The notes under the pieces are model-generated. The model was not told the origin of the DNA and made no database searches. It worked only from the letters and a program-made list of their open reading frames with translations. The translations under genes and the position numbers were made by a program. Shown here in pieces: positions 8,709 through 17,364 of a stretch of 62,920 nucleotides of DNA. Positions within the stretch are counted from its first letter, which is position 1. The number at the start of each line of letters is the position of its first letter. Source of the DNA: Burkholderia aenigmatica (GTDB lineage Bacteria; Pseudomonadota; Gammaproteobacteria; Burkholderiales; Burkholderiaceae); assembly GCF_902499175.1 (NCBI RefSeq), contig NZ_CABVQC010000056.1:1-62920 (forward strand), in the 5' to 3' direction.

Positions 8709-9880
8709 CACGCCCGCTCCCCCGTGTTCGCGGGTTCGTCGTCCTCGCGCGGACGCGTCTGCCAGAAGCCGCCCTGCATCGTCACGATCGACGGTGTCTC
8801 GGCCCATTGATGCGGGCTCAGGATTTCGGCACGCCGCACGTTCGGGAGCACCTGCACGTCGAAGATCTCGTCGACGCCGTTGAAGAACTGAAGGATGCCG
8901 AGCACGTCGCCGGTGTTCGCGTCGAGCGCGGCAACCCCCGCGACCAGCACATCCGATTCGCTTTCGATCGGCAACCCCTGCGGGCCGCGTTTGTCGCGCA
9001 GCTTCGATAGCCCGACGAACAACACGCCACCGTACTCGGCGAGACCGTGCGTAAACCCCGGCAGCTTCGCGAGCACACGCCGTGCGCCGGACTGCGGATC
9101 GATCTGCAGCACGTGGCCGCGGCCGCCTTCGAGCACATGCAGCCGGCCGCCGATCACGCGCGGCGAATGCGGCATCGACAGCCCCGATGCGACGACCCGG
9201 CCGGACGGCACCTCCATCACGATGCCGCTGTTTGCCATCCCGCTCCGCCAGCCGAACGGCTCGTTGCTCATGCCGAGCGCTGTTGCGAACCGAACCTTGC
9301 CATCGGCGAACGCCATGCCGTTCAGGTGGCAGCGATCGTCCGGCGCGGTTTCCGTCACGAACGGCGGCTGCCAGATCGGCGTGAAATTGAAATAGCCGTC
9401 GATCACGCTGATGCATGAATAACGTGTGTTGACCGCGAGCAGGACGTGCTTGTCGAACGCCATGTCGTGCAGGTCGAGATCGCCGGTGTAGTAGGACATG
9501 CGCGGCACGAACATCGCGTCGTAGCGATCCGGGCGAGCCGGATAGCGCGGCGCGAGCGTCGACACATTCGCGAACACCATCAGCTCGTGCATCGTCGCGA
9601 CCGCAAGCCGGTTGCCCGACACGGCCATCCCCATCGAGCGCGGCAACAGACACGCTGACAGTGTGGGAACGCCGTCGTCAACGCCGATCACGGCTACGCC
9701 TGACGGGCGGCGGCTCACGGCCAGCGAGCACTTGAGCGCCTCGAGCACCTGCAGGAAGCGCCCAGTGTCGCGCAGGTTGATGACCGGCGACAGCGCTTCC
9801 GCTTGCCGTGCCGACACGTCGTCAGATGGCGTGCCGCTATCGCCGGCCGGCCGGGTTTCCTCGAACTGTTCCACTGTCAT
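8708..9880 (-). CDS. TIGR03032 (DUF4915) family protein
   Basis: 390 residues from the ATG at 9880. The sequence carries hallmarks of the TIGR03032 family: DDRCHLNGMAFADGKVRF, the GMSNEPFGWR stretch and SGLSMPHSPRVIGGRLHVL, plus repeated short strands ending in G-x-hydrophobic patterns that suggest a beta-propeller. No signal peptide or membrane helix. The biochemical function is unknown; family members often lie beside TPR proteins and sulfotransferases. The stop overlaps the cysC start, so the two proteins are made together. Its association with PAPS synthesis here supports a role in sulfated-glycan or sulfated-protein biology, but that is inference. Confidence 0.75.
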   Translation of the reverse strand: MTVEQFEETRPAGDSGTPSDDVSARQAEALSPVINLRDTGRFLQVLEALKCSLAVSRRPSGVAVIGVDDGVPTLSACLLPRSMGMAVSGNRLAVATMHELMVFANVSTLAPRYPARPDRYDAMFVPRMSYYTGDLDLHDMAFDKHVLLAVNTRYSCISVIDGYFNFTPIWQPPFVTETAPDDRCHLNGMAFADGKVRFATALGMSNEPFGWRSGMANSGIVMEVPSGRVVASGLSMPHSPRVIGGRLHVLEGGRGHVLQIDPQSGARRVLAKLPGFTHGLAEYGGVLFVGLSKLRDKRGPQGLPIESESDVLVAGVAALDANTGDVLGILQFFNGVDEIFDVQVLPNVRRAEILSPHQWAETPSIVTMQGGFWQTRPREDDEPANTGERA

Positions 9881-10530
9881 GCACCTGTCGGCTTCACGCC
9901 GCCTGATGAGAAAAAATGCGCATGTCCGCGTGCTCCCGCGCGCCGCCACGACGCATGTGCGCCGGTCGCGAACGGGGCCGCGTACGGCGCACCAAGTCGC
10001 AGCTCCCACCTACCTAGACGGAACGAAGCGCGCATTGCCGCAATGTTTTTTTGGCGTGGCGTCGATCGATCCGCCTGCACGGGCAAACGATCGACGCAAG
10101 CGGGCGGCAATGCGTGCGCAGCCGCCCCTCGCGCAAGACGTGCGAGATGCGGCGCATGACCTTGCGTGGCCCCCGTTTCGTGTACGTGTCGTCGCCTGGC
10201 CGACGTGCGGCGCTCGGCGTCCGCCGTTGCGCGCGGACGGCCGGCAAACGTGTCGCCATCTGGCCGGCCGACGCGCAAAAAGCGCGCCGTGCCAGCGAGC
10301 GGCCCGACAATCCTCGGGTTTCAACCGGGAAGTTTTTGTGACATTCCGCTGAAGATATTCACGAAACGCTCGCGAAGCGCGGCAAGCGAACGTCGAGACC
10401 GTTTACGCGGCACGGCGGAGTCGCGATGCGCAGCGCGGCAAAACGCCGGTACGCACGAAATCCTGCGGCTTGCGGCTGCCCGCTTCGTCCTAGCTATTGA
10501 GAACGGAACACGTCAACGACAGGACCCTCC
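9881..10530. other. 650-nt divergent intergenic region, no gene seen
   Basis: It separates the minus-strand TIGR03032/cysC pair from the plus-strand membrane-protein/gspK pair. All open frames here are short and have shadow-type Arg/Ala-rich translations. A PhoB-like half-site (minus strand ATGTCAC followed by AAAAAC, at 10332-10344) resembles the box at 21329-21345, but the full module is not present. Nothing else stands out. Confidence 0.5.
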
Positions 10531-11094
10531 ATGTCATTCGCCACGATGCTCGTACGGTGGCTTGCCGGGCGATTGTCCGGCGCCGCCGGAATGCCGGGCC
10601 GGCCGCTTCCGCATGCCGCTCATGCCGCGCTGATCCCGCCGCTGCGCTGGCGCGCGCCGTGGCTCGCGTGGCAGCTGCTGTCATGGTCCGTACTCACGCT
10701 GCTCGCGCCGCCGATCTGGATGATCGGCACGCTGCTGCTGATCAATCCGTCGAGCGATCAGCCACTGTTCTGGGGGCTCGCGATGGCGATCGTGCCCATC
10801 GCAAACGGGGTCGCGATCGTCGCGACGAACCAGCGGCATCACCGCATGCCGTTCACGCGGCGTCCGGCGGTCGCGGCGCACATGTTCGGCATCGCGATGG
10901 CCGTCGGCTGCGCGCTGTTCGTGCTGCTGCTGTGGCGTACGCACGCGATCGCCAGCCTGGTCGGCCCGCTTGCAAACGACGGCATGCGTCCCGCGACGCT
11001 CGCATGCTGGGTCGCGGGGCTCGCCGCGCTGTTCGGCGTCACGTCATCTGCGCATGCGAGCATCGCGCATGCGTGGCTGGCGTTCGAGGTGTGA
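10531..11094 (+). CDS. Small polytopic membrane protein upstream of gspK
   Basis: 187 residues with four predicted membrane helices: LLSWSVLTLLAPPIWMIGTLLL, LFWGLAMAIVPIANGVAIVA, MFGIAMAVGCALFVLLLW and LACWVAGLAALFGVTSS (about residues 50-72, 83-103, 116-137 and 151-170). I do not recognise a family. It lies 36 nt before gspK on the same strand and is probably co-transcribed. It does not resemble GspL or GspM, whose genes are missing here, although an inner-membrane accessory role for the pseudopilus is possible. The start ATG follows a purine-poor leader, so the exact start is less certain. Confidence 0.55.
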   Translation: MSFATMLVRWLAGRLSGAAGMPGRPLPHAAHAALIPPLRWRAPWLAWQLLSWSVLTLLAPPIWMIGTLLLINPSSDQPLFWGLAMAIVPIANGVAIVATNQRHHRMPFTRRPAVAAHMFGIAMAVGCALFVLLLWRTHAIASLVGPLANDGMRPATLACWVAGLAALFGVTSSAHASIAHAWLAFEV

Positions 11095-11130
11095 GCGCAC
11101 CGCGCCGACAGACACTGCGGAGGCACGTGG

Positions 11131-12126
11131 ATGCATCGATACGGGACAGGAAGAACGGCGCGCGCACGACGCGAAAGCGGCATCGCAATCGTGACGGTGC
11201 TGCTCGTCGTCGCGCTGGCGGCCACGCTTGCCGCCAGCGTGCTGTGGCGCCAGCAGGTCGCGACGCGCGACGTCGAGAACCAGCGGCTCGCGACGCAGAC
11301 GATGTGGATCGAGCGCGCCGCGGTCGAGTGGGCACGCGCGACGCTGCGCGCGCAAAGCGCGACGTCGAACGTCACGTTCGTCGGCCAGCCATGGTCGGCA
11401 CCGGTCGCCGACGTACCGCTCTCGGACCTGCTGCCGTCCGACGCGCTGGCGGTCAACGCCGAGCTGTCGCGCGCGTGGATCTCCGGCAGCGTCGAGGACG
11501 CGCAGGCCCGCTTCAACCTGACGAACCTCGTATCGCGCGCCGCGCCCGGCAAGCCGTGGCAGTCCAGCGGCGAAGGCGTGCTGGCGTACCGGCGCCTGCT
11601 CGGCCAGCTGTCGCTCGATCCCGCGCTCGCGCAATCGACGGCCGACTACATGCTGCGCTCGCTGCGCGACGCGAACGGCCCGGACGGCTGGCCGCTGCAG
11701 CTCATGTCCGTCGACGATCTCGCGCGCATTCCCGGCTACGACGCGCGTACGATCGAAGCAATCGCGCCATTCGTGACGATCCTGCCCGACCTGACCGTCG
11801 TCAACGCGAACACCGCGGCCGAACCCGTGCTCGTCGCCGCGATTCCGACGCTGTCGCAGAGTCAGGCCAAGCGGCTCGTCGACCGGCGCGCGACGGCCTA
11901 TTTCGTCAGTACCGGCGACATCGCCGAATACTTGCTGCCGGCGCAGGGCGGCAACCCGACGCTGCCTGACGGCTCGGCCGTCGGCGTGAACAGCGGCTAT
12001 TTCATCGTGCATTGCCGCGTGCATTCGGCGCGGATCAACACGCGTATCGACACGCTGATCGCGCGCTACGGCAGCGGCAATTTCGCGTGGACGTCGGTCG
12101 TCTGGGTACGGCGGCTCACGAGTTGA
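11131..12126 (+). CDS. gspK: Type II secretion minor pseudopilin GspK
   Basis: 331 residues. The prepilin motif is near the N-terminus: basic leader ending ARRESG followed by the hydrophobic helix IAIVTVLLVVALAATLAASVL. GspK is the only pseudopilin normally lacking the Glu at +5, and here that position is Val/Thr, as expected. The large globular domain contains the conserved SVEDAQARFNLTNLV region and the PDLTVVNANTAAEPVL helix-hairpin-helix-like segment typical of GspK. With GspI and GspJ it caps the tip of the periplasmic pseudopilus. It is separated from gspI/gspJ by 32 kb and from gspH/G/F by 6 kb, which is abnormal for T2SS loci. Confidence 0.92.
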   Translation: MHRYGTGRTARARRESGIAIVTVLLVVALAATLAASVLWRQQVATRDVENQRLATQTMWIERAAVEWARATLRAQSATSNVTFVGQPWSAPVADVPLSDLLPSDALAVNAELSRAWISGSVEDAQARFNLTNLVSRAAPGKPWQSSGEGVLAYRRLLGQLSLDPALAQSTADYMLRSLRDANGPDGWPLQLMSVDDLARIPGYDARTIEAIAPFVTILPDLTVVNANTAAEPVLVAAIPTLSQSQAKRLVDRRATAYFVSTGDIAEYLLPAQGGNPTLPDGSAVGVNSGYFIVHCRVHSARINTRIDTLIARYGSGNFAWTSVVWVRRLTS

Positions 12127-12142
12127 AGCCGACGGGCTGGCC

Positions 12143-12340
12143 TCAATGCGTACACGGGCCGACGGGCTTCATGTCGGTCTGGTCGATACCCTGCATCGTC
12201 CACAGACCGGATCCGTGGTCGCGTTCAAGACGCAGTTGCTGAATCGGGCAAACGCCTCGGACGACGTGAATCGGCATGCCGTTCACGAAACGGCCTTTGA
12301 CGAGCGCATCCATACCGTACAAACGATCGTCGGCCCGCAT
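12143..12340 (-). CDS. Small hypothetical protein downstream of the transposase-Phd gene
   Basis: 65 residues beginning MRADDRLYGMDALVKGRFVN and ending QTDMKPVGPCTH. It starts 43 nt after the stop of the transposase-Phd gene on the same strand, with GGGGAG about 11 nt upstream. The composition is normal rather than the Arg/Ala-rich look of shadow frames, and it has two cysteines. No recognisable family. If real it is co-transcribed with the preceding gene, the position a toxin partner would take, but nothing in the sequence identifies it as a toxin. Confidence 0.4.
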   Translation of the reverse strand: MRADDRLYGMDALVKGRFVNGMPIHVVRGVCPIQQLRLERDHGSGLWTMQGIDQTDMKPVGPCTH

Positions 12341-12383
12341 GAATGCGGACTCCCCGGATACCGGACCGGGCCGGAGCGGAACG

Positions 12384-14021
12384 CTAGACCTGCGACAACT
12401 CGCCCAACTCGACCGCACGCCCCCCCTGCGGCGTCACCGCCGCATCGAACGACAGCCGCGAGAAACTGGTCTCGCGCACTTCGCCGAGCAGCCGGTTCCA
12501 GTCGTCGATCGACACGAGCAGCGCGATCGGCCGGTTGTACTTGGTCACCATCACGAGCGCCTCGCCCGCATGTCGCAGCGCCTTCGACGGATTGCTGCTG
12601 AAGTCGCGCGTCGCCATCGCGATCGTGCGCAGGCTGAACACGTTCGCGGCCGGATCGTCGCCGTCGTCGTGCATCAGGCGCTCGAGCGTCGCTGCGCGCA
12701 GCAACGCCTGCGACTTCGCGGACAGCCGGTTGTCGCGGCGCCGACGCCGCTCACTGCGCGGGTCGACGTGCACGGCGAGCATCCGCACGATCTGGCCGAG
12801 CGTCGTCGCGGGCAACTGGTCGTATCGCTGCCACCAATCCGGCGGCAGCGCGATCATCATGCCCGCATAGGTGGCCGTCACGCCGTCGGCGATCAGTGAC
12901 GGCAGGCGGTCGACGTCACGCACATCGAGATCGAGCGCAGCGCCGACGACGCGTGTCATCACGCTGAACGTGTTGTATGCGAACGCGGCGATCCCGCTCG
13001 CAAGCAGTGCCGCGCGTGCGGGCACGGCGCCGAACGGCGCGCCGCCCGTGACGAGGTCAAGCGCCAGTGGCATCGCATCGCGCCAGCGCCGGCACGACAG
13101 CGCCACGACCTGCGGCGCGTCGAAACGCTCGGCCGGTAGATCGGTCAACAGCGTGACGATTTCGCCGGGCGCCTCGGCGCTGTGCCATTCGATTCGCCGA
13201 AACGCGCCCGACACGCCGCCTTGGCCGGCCATCCCGACGGATTGTTCGCGAACGCGCCCGTTGTCGAACACGCCGCCCTCCTGCCAGTCGTCAAGCGGCC
13301 GGCACGCGGCCGAGCGGCCGTATTCACGCATCACGAACGCGCCGCCGCGACGCGGCCATCCAGAAAGGAGCGCGTCCGTATCGAAGCGCCCGTCGACGAT
13401 CCACAGCTCGCCGGGCCGGACCGTTTCAAGCAGCGCGCCGACGAATGCACGCTCGTGCGTCCGGCCCCGCTCGCACGGCAGCAGGTCGACGATCATCCCG
13501 AGATCCGGATCGTAAACCGGCAGGACGCGCGCACCGCCCGCCGCCGCATCGCGCGCGGGGTCATCGCACGCGCGCCCGCAGTCGCATCCGTCGGCCCGTG
13601 GCGCGCAGGCCTCGCCGGTACCGTCCAGCACGCGCAGCCGCATCCCGTCGACTGCACGCTCACCGTCGACGTTTCGCACCGACACGACCGGCAGCAGCAG
13701 TTCGACGCTGTCCTTTGCCAGCGCGCGCCCCCAGCCGGACCGCCACCGACTCATGCAGTCGTGCAATCCCGCCACGGCCGCGCCAAACCCCGGCGCAGCC
13801 GCCACGGCGGCATCCGGCGTCCGCTGCCACGCGGCAATCGACGCGAGCGCGTCGACGGCGACGGCGAACAGCGCCTCGCGGATCGACTCGCCATCGGGCT
13901 CCTCGCCGGCGTCCGCCGCAGCACCGACCCAGTCGTCGTGCAGCGCGCATTGCAGCACGAGCCGCGCCATGATCGTCATCGGGCTCTGCTCGACAAAGCG
14001 TTCCACGATCGTGCGCATCAT
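12384..14021 (-). CDS. Domesticated IS4-type transposase fused to a Phd/YefM antitoxin domain (PhdA-like)
   Basis: 545 residues from the ATG pair at 14021/14018. Residues 1-110 resemble the N-terminal region of IS4-family transposases (SPMTIMARLVLQCALHDDW, LHDCMSRW). Residues 125-360 follow their DDE core: VLDG (D133), YDPDLGMIVDLLPCERG, ELWIVDGRFDTDALLSG (D210), GAFVMREYG, then RRWRDAM where functional enzymes have RWxIE, so the catalytic Glu appears lost (Ala316). Residues about 462-525 are a Phd/YefM-like domain (TRDFSSNPSKALRHAGEAL, VTKYNRPIALLVSIDDW). No terminal inverted repeats flank it. This fits a retained DNA-binding protein. P. aeruginosa phdA occupies the equivalent place beside pdtA/pdtB and is named for the same Phd similarity (from memory). 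Confidence 0.75.
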   Translation of the reverse strand: MMRTIVERFVEQSPMTIMARLVLQCALHDDWVGAAADAGEEPDGESIREALFAVAVDALASIAAWQRTPDAAVAAAPGFGAAVAGLHDCMSRWRSGWGRALAKDSVELLLPVVSVRNVDGERAVDGMRLRVLDGTGEACAPRADGCDCGRACDDPARDAAAGGARVLPVYDPDLGMIVDLLPCERGRTHERAFVGALLETVRPGELWIVDGRFDTDALLSGWPRRGGAFVMREYGRSAACRPLDDWQEGGVFDNGRVREQSVGMAGQGGVSGAFRRIEWHSAEAPGEIVTLLTDLPAERFDAPQVVALSCRRWRDAMPLALDLVTGGAPFGAVPARAALLASGIAAFAYNTFSVMTRVVGAALDLDVRDVDRLPSLIADGVTATYAGMMIALPPDWWQRYDQLPATTLGQIVRMLAVHVDPRSERRRRRDNRLSAKSQALLRAATLERLMHDDGDDPAANVFSLRTIAMATRDFSSNPSKALRHAGEALVMVTKYNRPIALLVSIDDWNRLLGEVRETSFSRLSFDAAVTPQGGRAVELGELSQV

Positions 14022-14203
14022 CGGGTTACCCCACACTGTCTGGTTGAGCGCGCGGGCCGCCGGGACGGCATGCGCACGCGTGCGTCGCGCCCCGTCCGCA
14101 CTTGACGGAGCGCTGTCGACGCCGCAGCATCGTGGGCGACCGGACCCGCGCGACGGCGCGCCGCCGCGGCGGTCCGCCCGCAATCGATGCACGAGGCACC
14201 GGC

Positions 14204-15028
14204 ATGTACGTAGATCCCCGCGTGGCCCATGGCCGCGCCCGGTTCGACCTGAGCGGCTCTCCGCGGCTCGTCGCCGACGAGCGTCGCTGGGAAATCAGCG
14301 ACGTGGTCACGCGCGGCCTCGACGACTTCACAGGCGTGCGCAACCGCCGCAACCTGATGCGGCTGCTCGAACGCCAGATCGCGCCGAAGCTCGCGCGCCT
14401 CGGGCTCGAGCCGTTCGTCGGCGCGCTCGGTCATGCAGAAGGGTTGTTCGTCAACTTCTCGACGATGAGCGCCGAGCATGGCCTGCGCGAATTCCAGCTT
14501 CAACTGACCGTGCCCGACCTCGTGCTGCGCAGCTTCGCGTCGAACGTGATCCGGCCGCATGCGGTCGCGCGCTGCATGCAGCGCAACGGCGTGATGTCGC
14601 TGGCGGAAATCGAGCATGAATCGCGCATCGCGTTCGTCGCGGCACGCGTGATGCGCTCGCTCGCCCTCGCGGAAGGCTGGCAGCAGATCGGCGTGCCGAC
14701 GCCGCACGGGCTGTTCGTCGGTACGCTGACCGATGCGCGCGATGTCGCGATGAACACCTATTTCCGGCCCGGCGACAACGACCGTCCGTCGCGCTGGAGC
14801 GGCTTCTCGGCCCTCTTCTCGACGATGCCGGACTGGCGCCCGGAACAGGTCCGGCACGGCGGCGAACTGCTGCAATGGATGGTCAACCATATCGTGGCCC
14901 TGCAAGAATCCGCACCGTTCGTCGAACGCTTTCCCTTTCTGCGCGAGCCGCTGCACGATGCCGGCGATCCGCTCGACGCCGCCTGGCACGGCGCACGCGC
15001 CGGCCTGCAGCCCGGGCCGCCCTCCTGA
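14204..15028 (+). CDS. Hypothetical cytoplasmic protein, divergent from the transposase-Phd gene
   Basis: 274 residues from the ATG at 14204, with GAGG about 9 nt upstream. The translation has normal composition (MYVDPRVAHGRARFDLSGS at the start; SDVVTRGLDDFTGVRNRRNL; FRPGDNDRPSRWSGFSALF), no signal peptide and no membrane helix. I do not recognise a family. The Asp/Arg/His-rich motifs might suggest a nuclease or nucleotide-binding fold, but no catalytic signature is clear. It is transcribed away from the transposase-Phd gene across a 182-nt gap and lies between it and the anti-sigma gene cluster, so it may belong to the same regulon. Confidence 0.6.
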   Translation: MYVDPRVAHGRARFDLSGSPRLVADERRWEISDVVTRGLDDFTGVRNRRNLMRLLERQIAPKLARLGLEPFVGALGHAEGLFVNFSTMSAEHGLREFQLQLTVPDLVLRSFASNVIRPHAVARCMQRNGVMSLAEIEHESRIAFVAARVMRSLALAEGWQQIGVPTPHGLFVGTLTDARDVAMNTYFRPGDNDRPSRWSGFSALFSTMPDWRPEQVRHGGELLQWMVNHIVALQESAPFVERFPFLREPLHDAGDPLDAAWHGARAGLQPGPPS

Positions 15029-15293
15029 ATCCCGAGTCGTAAATCCGGGCTTGCGTGACGCGGCCGGCACGTACTCGGCCACGCCCGCCACCATGCGTGA
15101 GCGGTGATCCGGAAGCCCATTCAGACCTCCGTTCCCCGGTCTCCGCTTTACAGCCCCTCTGTACAGCCCCCTCGCTCTCTCATATACAAGGTCGAAGCGG
15201 GCCCGCCTAACCCGCATACTTTCTTTCAGCACGCGCGTGCCACGGCGCAAATGCGAATGCGCACCACACCAGTGCGCACGACAAGCCGCCGTA

Positions 15294-15545
15294 TCAATGC
15301 GTACGCGTCGACCCGCCAGGCGCCTGGCGGCCGACTGCCTCCAGCACGGCCCACATCCAGATCAGCTCGCGAACCGTGCGCGCATGCTCGTCGCTCTGCG
15401 CACGCCAGCGCGCGAAGGCGTCGAGTTCCTGTTCCGTCGTGTCGCCGGCGCGCAACCACAGCAGCCAGCGCACGGCGCCCTCGCGGATCGCATCGGCGCG
15501 CGTAGTCGCGTCGCCGGGATCCGACTCCCGTTGCGATTCGTTCAT
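15294..15545 (-). CDS. Short FecR-like protein containing only the DUF4880 domain
   Basis: 83 residues from the ATG at 15545. It contains the N-terminal DUF4880 module of FecR anti-sigma proteins (REGAVRWLLWLRAGDTTEQE, then DAFARWRAQSDEHARTVREL) and then stops; the membrane helix and periplasmic FecR and C-terminal domains are absent. It is 257 nt downstream of the full-length anti-sigma gene on the same strand. In FecR proteins this module binds the sigma factor, so a soluble version could hold or stabilise the ECF sigma factor without responding to the outer-membrane signal. It could also be a decayed duplicate. Confidence 0.7.
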   Translation of the reverse strand: MNESQRESDPGDATTRADAIREGAVRWLLWLRAGDTTEQELDAFARWRAQSDEHARTVRELIWMWAVLEAVGRQAPGGSTRTH

Positions 15546-15802
15546 GATCACGCCACCGCCCGAAGCTCCCTCGACACACCTCCCCCGCACCGCGCATCGC
15601 TGCACGACCGGGGCGCTTGCCACCCACGCCTCGGGTCCGACGACGTCACACCGGGCCGCCATGACAGACAGCCCGGCGTTTGCCGGCCCTCATTGATCAA
15701 GTCGTATCGGACGGCCGTAACCCGCAGCGCGCGGACAGCCGGAAGCGACGCGAACGCATCGCCAGCGGAAGGAAGAAGGAAAAGTAAAACGCGGGAAGCC
15801 GG

Positions 15803-16798
15803 TCAGCTCAGCAGCACGATGTTGCCGGGCAGGCGCGTGATGTGCGCGCCATACAGACGGCCGACCATGTCGATCACGTCGTCGAGCCGCGTGATCGGGA
15901 ACTGCGCCTGCATGCGGTTCTCGCCGAGCGACGCGCTGCGCAGGATGACCTTGCCGCGCCGGTAGCGGTTGATCTCGTCGACGACATCGGCGAGCGGCAC
16001 GCCGTTGAACACCAGCATGCCGCGCCGCCATGCACTGACGGCGCCCGGATCGATCCGCGACACGGGCTGCACGCCACGATCGTCGTAGACGACCTGATCG
16101 TCGGTCGCCAGCGTGCGCGCGCCGCGCGGATGCTCGAGCGCGACCGTGCCCGACAGGCAGGTCACGCAGACCTGCGAACCCGTGCGCCGCACGTTGAAGC
16201 GCGCGACGGTGGCCTGCATGCGGCCGCCGCCCGCCACCACGGTGACGGGCTGGATCGGTGTCGCGCGGCCGGCCGGCGGCACGGCCGCATCGATCTCCGC
16301 CTCGCCAGCGACGACTTCGACGCCGTGCGCGGCATCGCCCGCGGCGAGCACGTCGAGACGCGTCTGCGTATTCAGTTCGACCGTCACGCGCGACGACAAC
16401 GCGACGCTGCGCTGCTCGCCGGTGCCCGTGTGGTAATCGGCCGCGAGATCGCCGAGCGACGGCCACAACTGCATCGGCGGGCGCAGCGCAAGCCACGACG
16501 CGCCGGCCGCCACCGCGAAGCCGATAAACGCGCGCCGCCCGGTGCGCATCGTGCGCTCGCGCTTGGCAACGTTTGCCCAGGCAGCGGCCGCGCGTTCCTC
16601 GTGGGCGAGTTCGGTCGCCGCCGTGCGCAGCGAGCGCCAGGTATCGCGCAGCAGGTCGGCGGCTTGCGGACGATCGGCGCACCAGCGCTCGAACGCATCG
16701 GCTTCGGCCTGGCTCGCGTCTCCCGAGCGCAGACGCAGCAGCCACGCACTCGCTTCGTCGAGTTCGTCGTGGGCAGGTTCGGCCTGGGCTTTCGTCAT
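15803..16798 (-). CDS. FecR-family anti-sigma sensor (VreR-like)
   Basis: 331 residues from the ATG at 16798, preceded by CAGGA; an in-frame TTG overlapping the sigma stop is the alternative. Order: DUF4880 sigma-binding domain (about residues 12-60, ASAWLLRLRSGDASQAE), one membrane helix (about 90-106, FIGFAVAAGASWLAL), periplasmic FecR domain (about 120-220, DYHTGTGEQRSVALSSRVTV) and a C-terminal DUF4974/STN-like domain (about 245-331, VFNGVPLADVVDEINRYR). It transmits a periplasmic signal to the co-encoded ECF sigma factor. The gene follows the sigma gene by 11 nt. The signal donor is most likely the STN protein encoded upstream, which has no receptor barrel. Confidence 0.87.
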   Translation of the reverse strand: MTKAQAEPAHDELDEASAWLLRLRSGDASQAEADAFERWCADRPQAADLLRDTWRSLRTAATELAHEERAAAAWANVAKRERTMRTGRRAFIGFAVAAGASWLALRPPMQLWPSLGDLAADYHTGTGEQRSVALSSRVTVELNTQTRLDVLAAGDAAHGVEVVAGEAEIDAAVPPAGRATPIQPVTVVAGGGRMQATVARFNVRRTGSQVCVTCLSGTVALEHPRGARTLATDDQVVYDDRGVQPVSRIDPGAVSAWRRGMLVFNGVPLADVVDEINRYRRGKVILRSASLGENRMQAQFPITRLDDVIDMVGRLYGAHITRLPGNIVLLS

Positions 16799-16809
16799 CG
16801 TCCTGATGC

Positions 16810-17358
16810 TCAAAATTTACGCGGGCCGCCTCGCGTGCCCGTGTACGGATCACCATCTTCCTGCATGCGCTGCAGGCAGTACTTCATTGCCGCACTCAGC
16901 TCGCTTTCGACGAGCCGCAGCGAAATGCCGAAATGCTCGGCGATCTCGCGGTTCAGCAGGCCGTCCACACGGGCGGCCAACAGGATCGCGCGGCGCCGCG
17001 GCGGCAGGCCGCGCAACACGTCCTTCAGTGTCTCGACCTTGCGGCGCGCCGCGACGATACGCTCGGGATCGGCCAGTTCGTCGGGCATCTCGAGCAGCGT
17101 CTCGACATCGTCGTCGTGCAGATGCCGGCGTTCGCGGCGATGCTGGTCGATCGCAACATTGTTCGCCATCCCGAGTATATAGGCGTCCGCGTTCGTCACC
17201 TGCGTGGAAACGTTCGCGTTCTCGAGGCGCAGCCAGGTTTCGTGCAGTGCGTCGGCGGCGCCGTCCTTCGACCCGGTCACACGCTCGAGGCGCCTGACGA
17301 GGTACGCGTAGCGCGTCGCCAGCAGCTTCCTGAGCCCGGTGCGGTTGCTGTCGGTCAT
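16810..17358 (-). CDS. ECF sigma factor, FecI type (VreI-like)
   Basis: 182 residues. Sigma region 2 is at the N-terminus (YLVRRLERVTGSKDGAADAL, ETWLRLENANVST, DAYILGMANNVAIDQHRRE), and region 4 at the C-terminus (LPPRRRAILLAARVDGLLNR, EIAEHFGISLRLVESEL). It directs RNA polymerase to a small regulon. It sits between an STN-domain protein (6 nt upstream) and a FecR anti-sigma (11 nt downstream), the usual cell-surface-signalling arrangement. By gene content it corresponds to P. aeruginosa VreI, whose targets (from memory) include the hxc secretion genes and pdt genes and need PhoB. The composite promoter modules in this window are candidate targets. Confidence 0.9.
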   Translation of the reverse strand: MTDSNRTGLRKLLATRYAYLVRRLERVTGSKDGAADALHETWLRLENANVSTQVTNADAYILGMANNVAIDQHRRERRHLHDDDVETLLEMPDELADPERIVAARRKVETLKDVLRGLPPRRRAILLAARVDGLLNREIAEHFGISLRLVESELSAAMKYCLQRMQEDGDPYTGTRGGPRKF

Positions 17359-17364
17359 CGCGGC

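Noticed and set aside
8061..9653. 530-aa version of the APS kinase
   Set aside because: The N-terminal 315 residues are out-of-frame TIGR03032 sequence; the ATG at 8708 begins the true protein.
12384..14021. Intact IS4-family insertion sequence
   Set aside because: The catalytic Glu is missing, no inverted repeats or target duplications are seen, and a Phd domain is fused to it.
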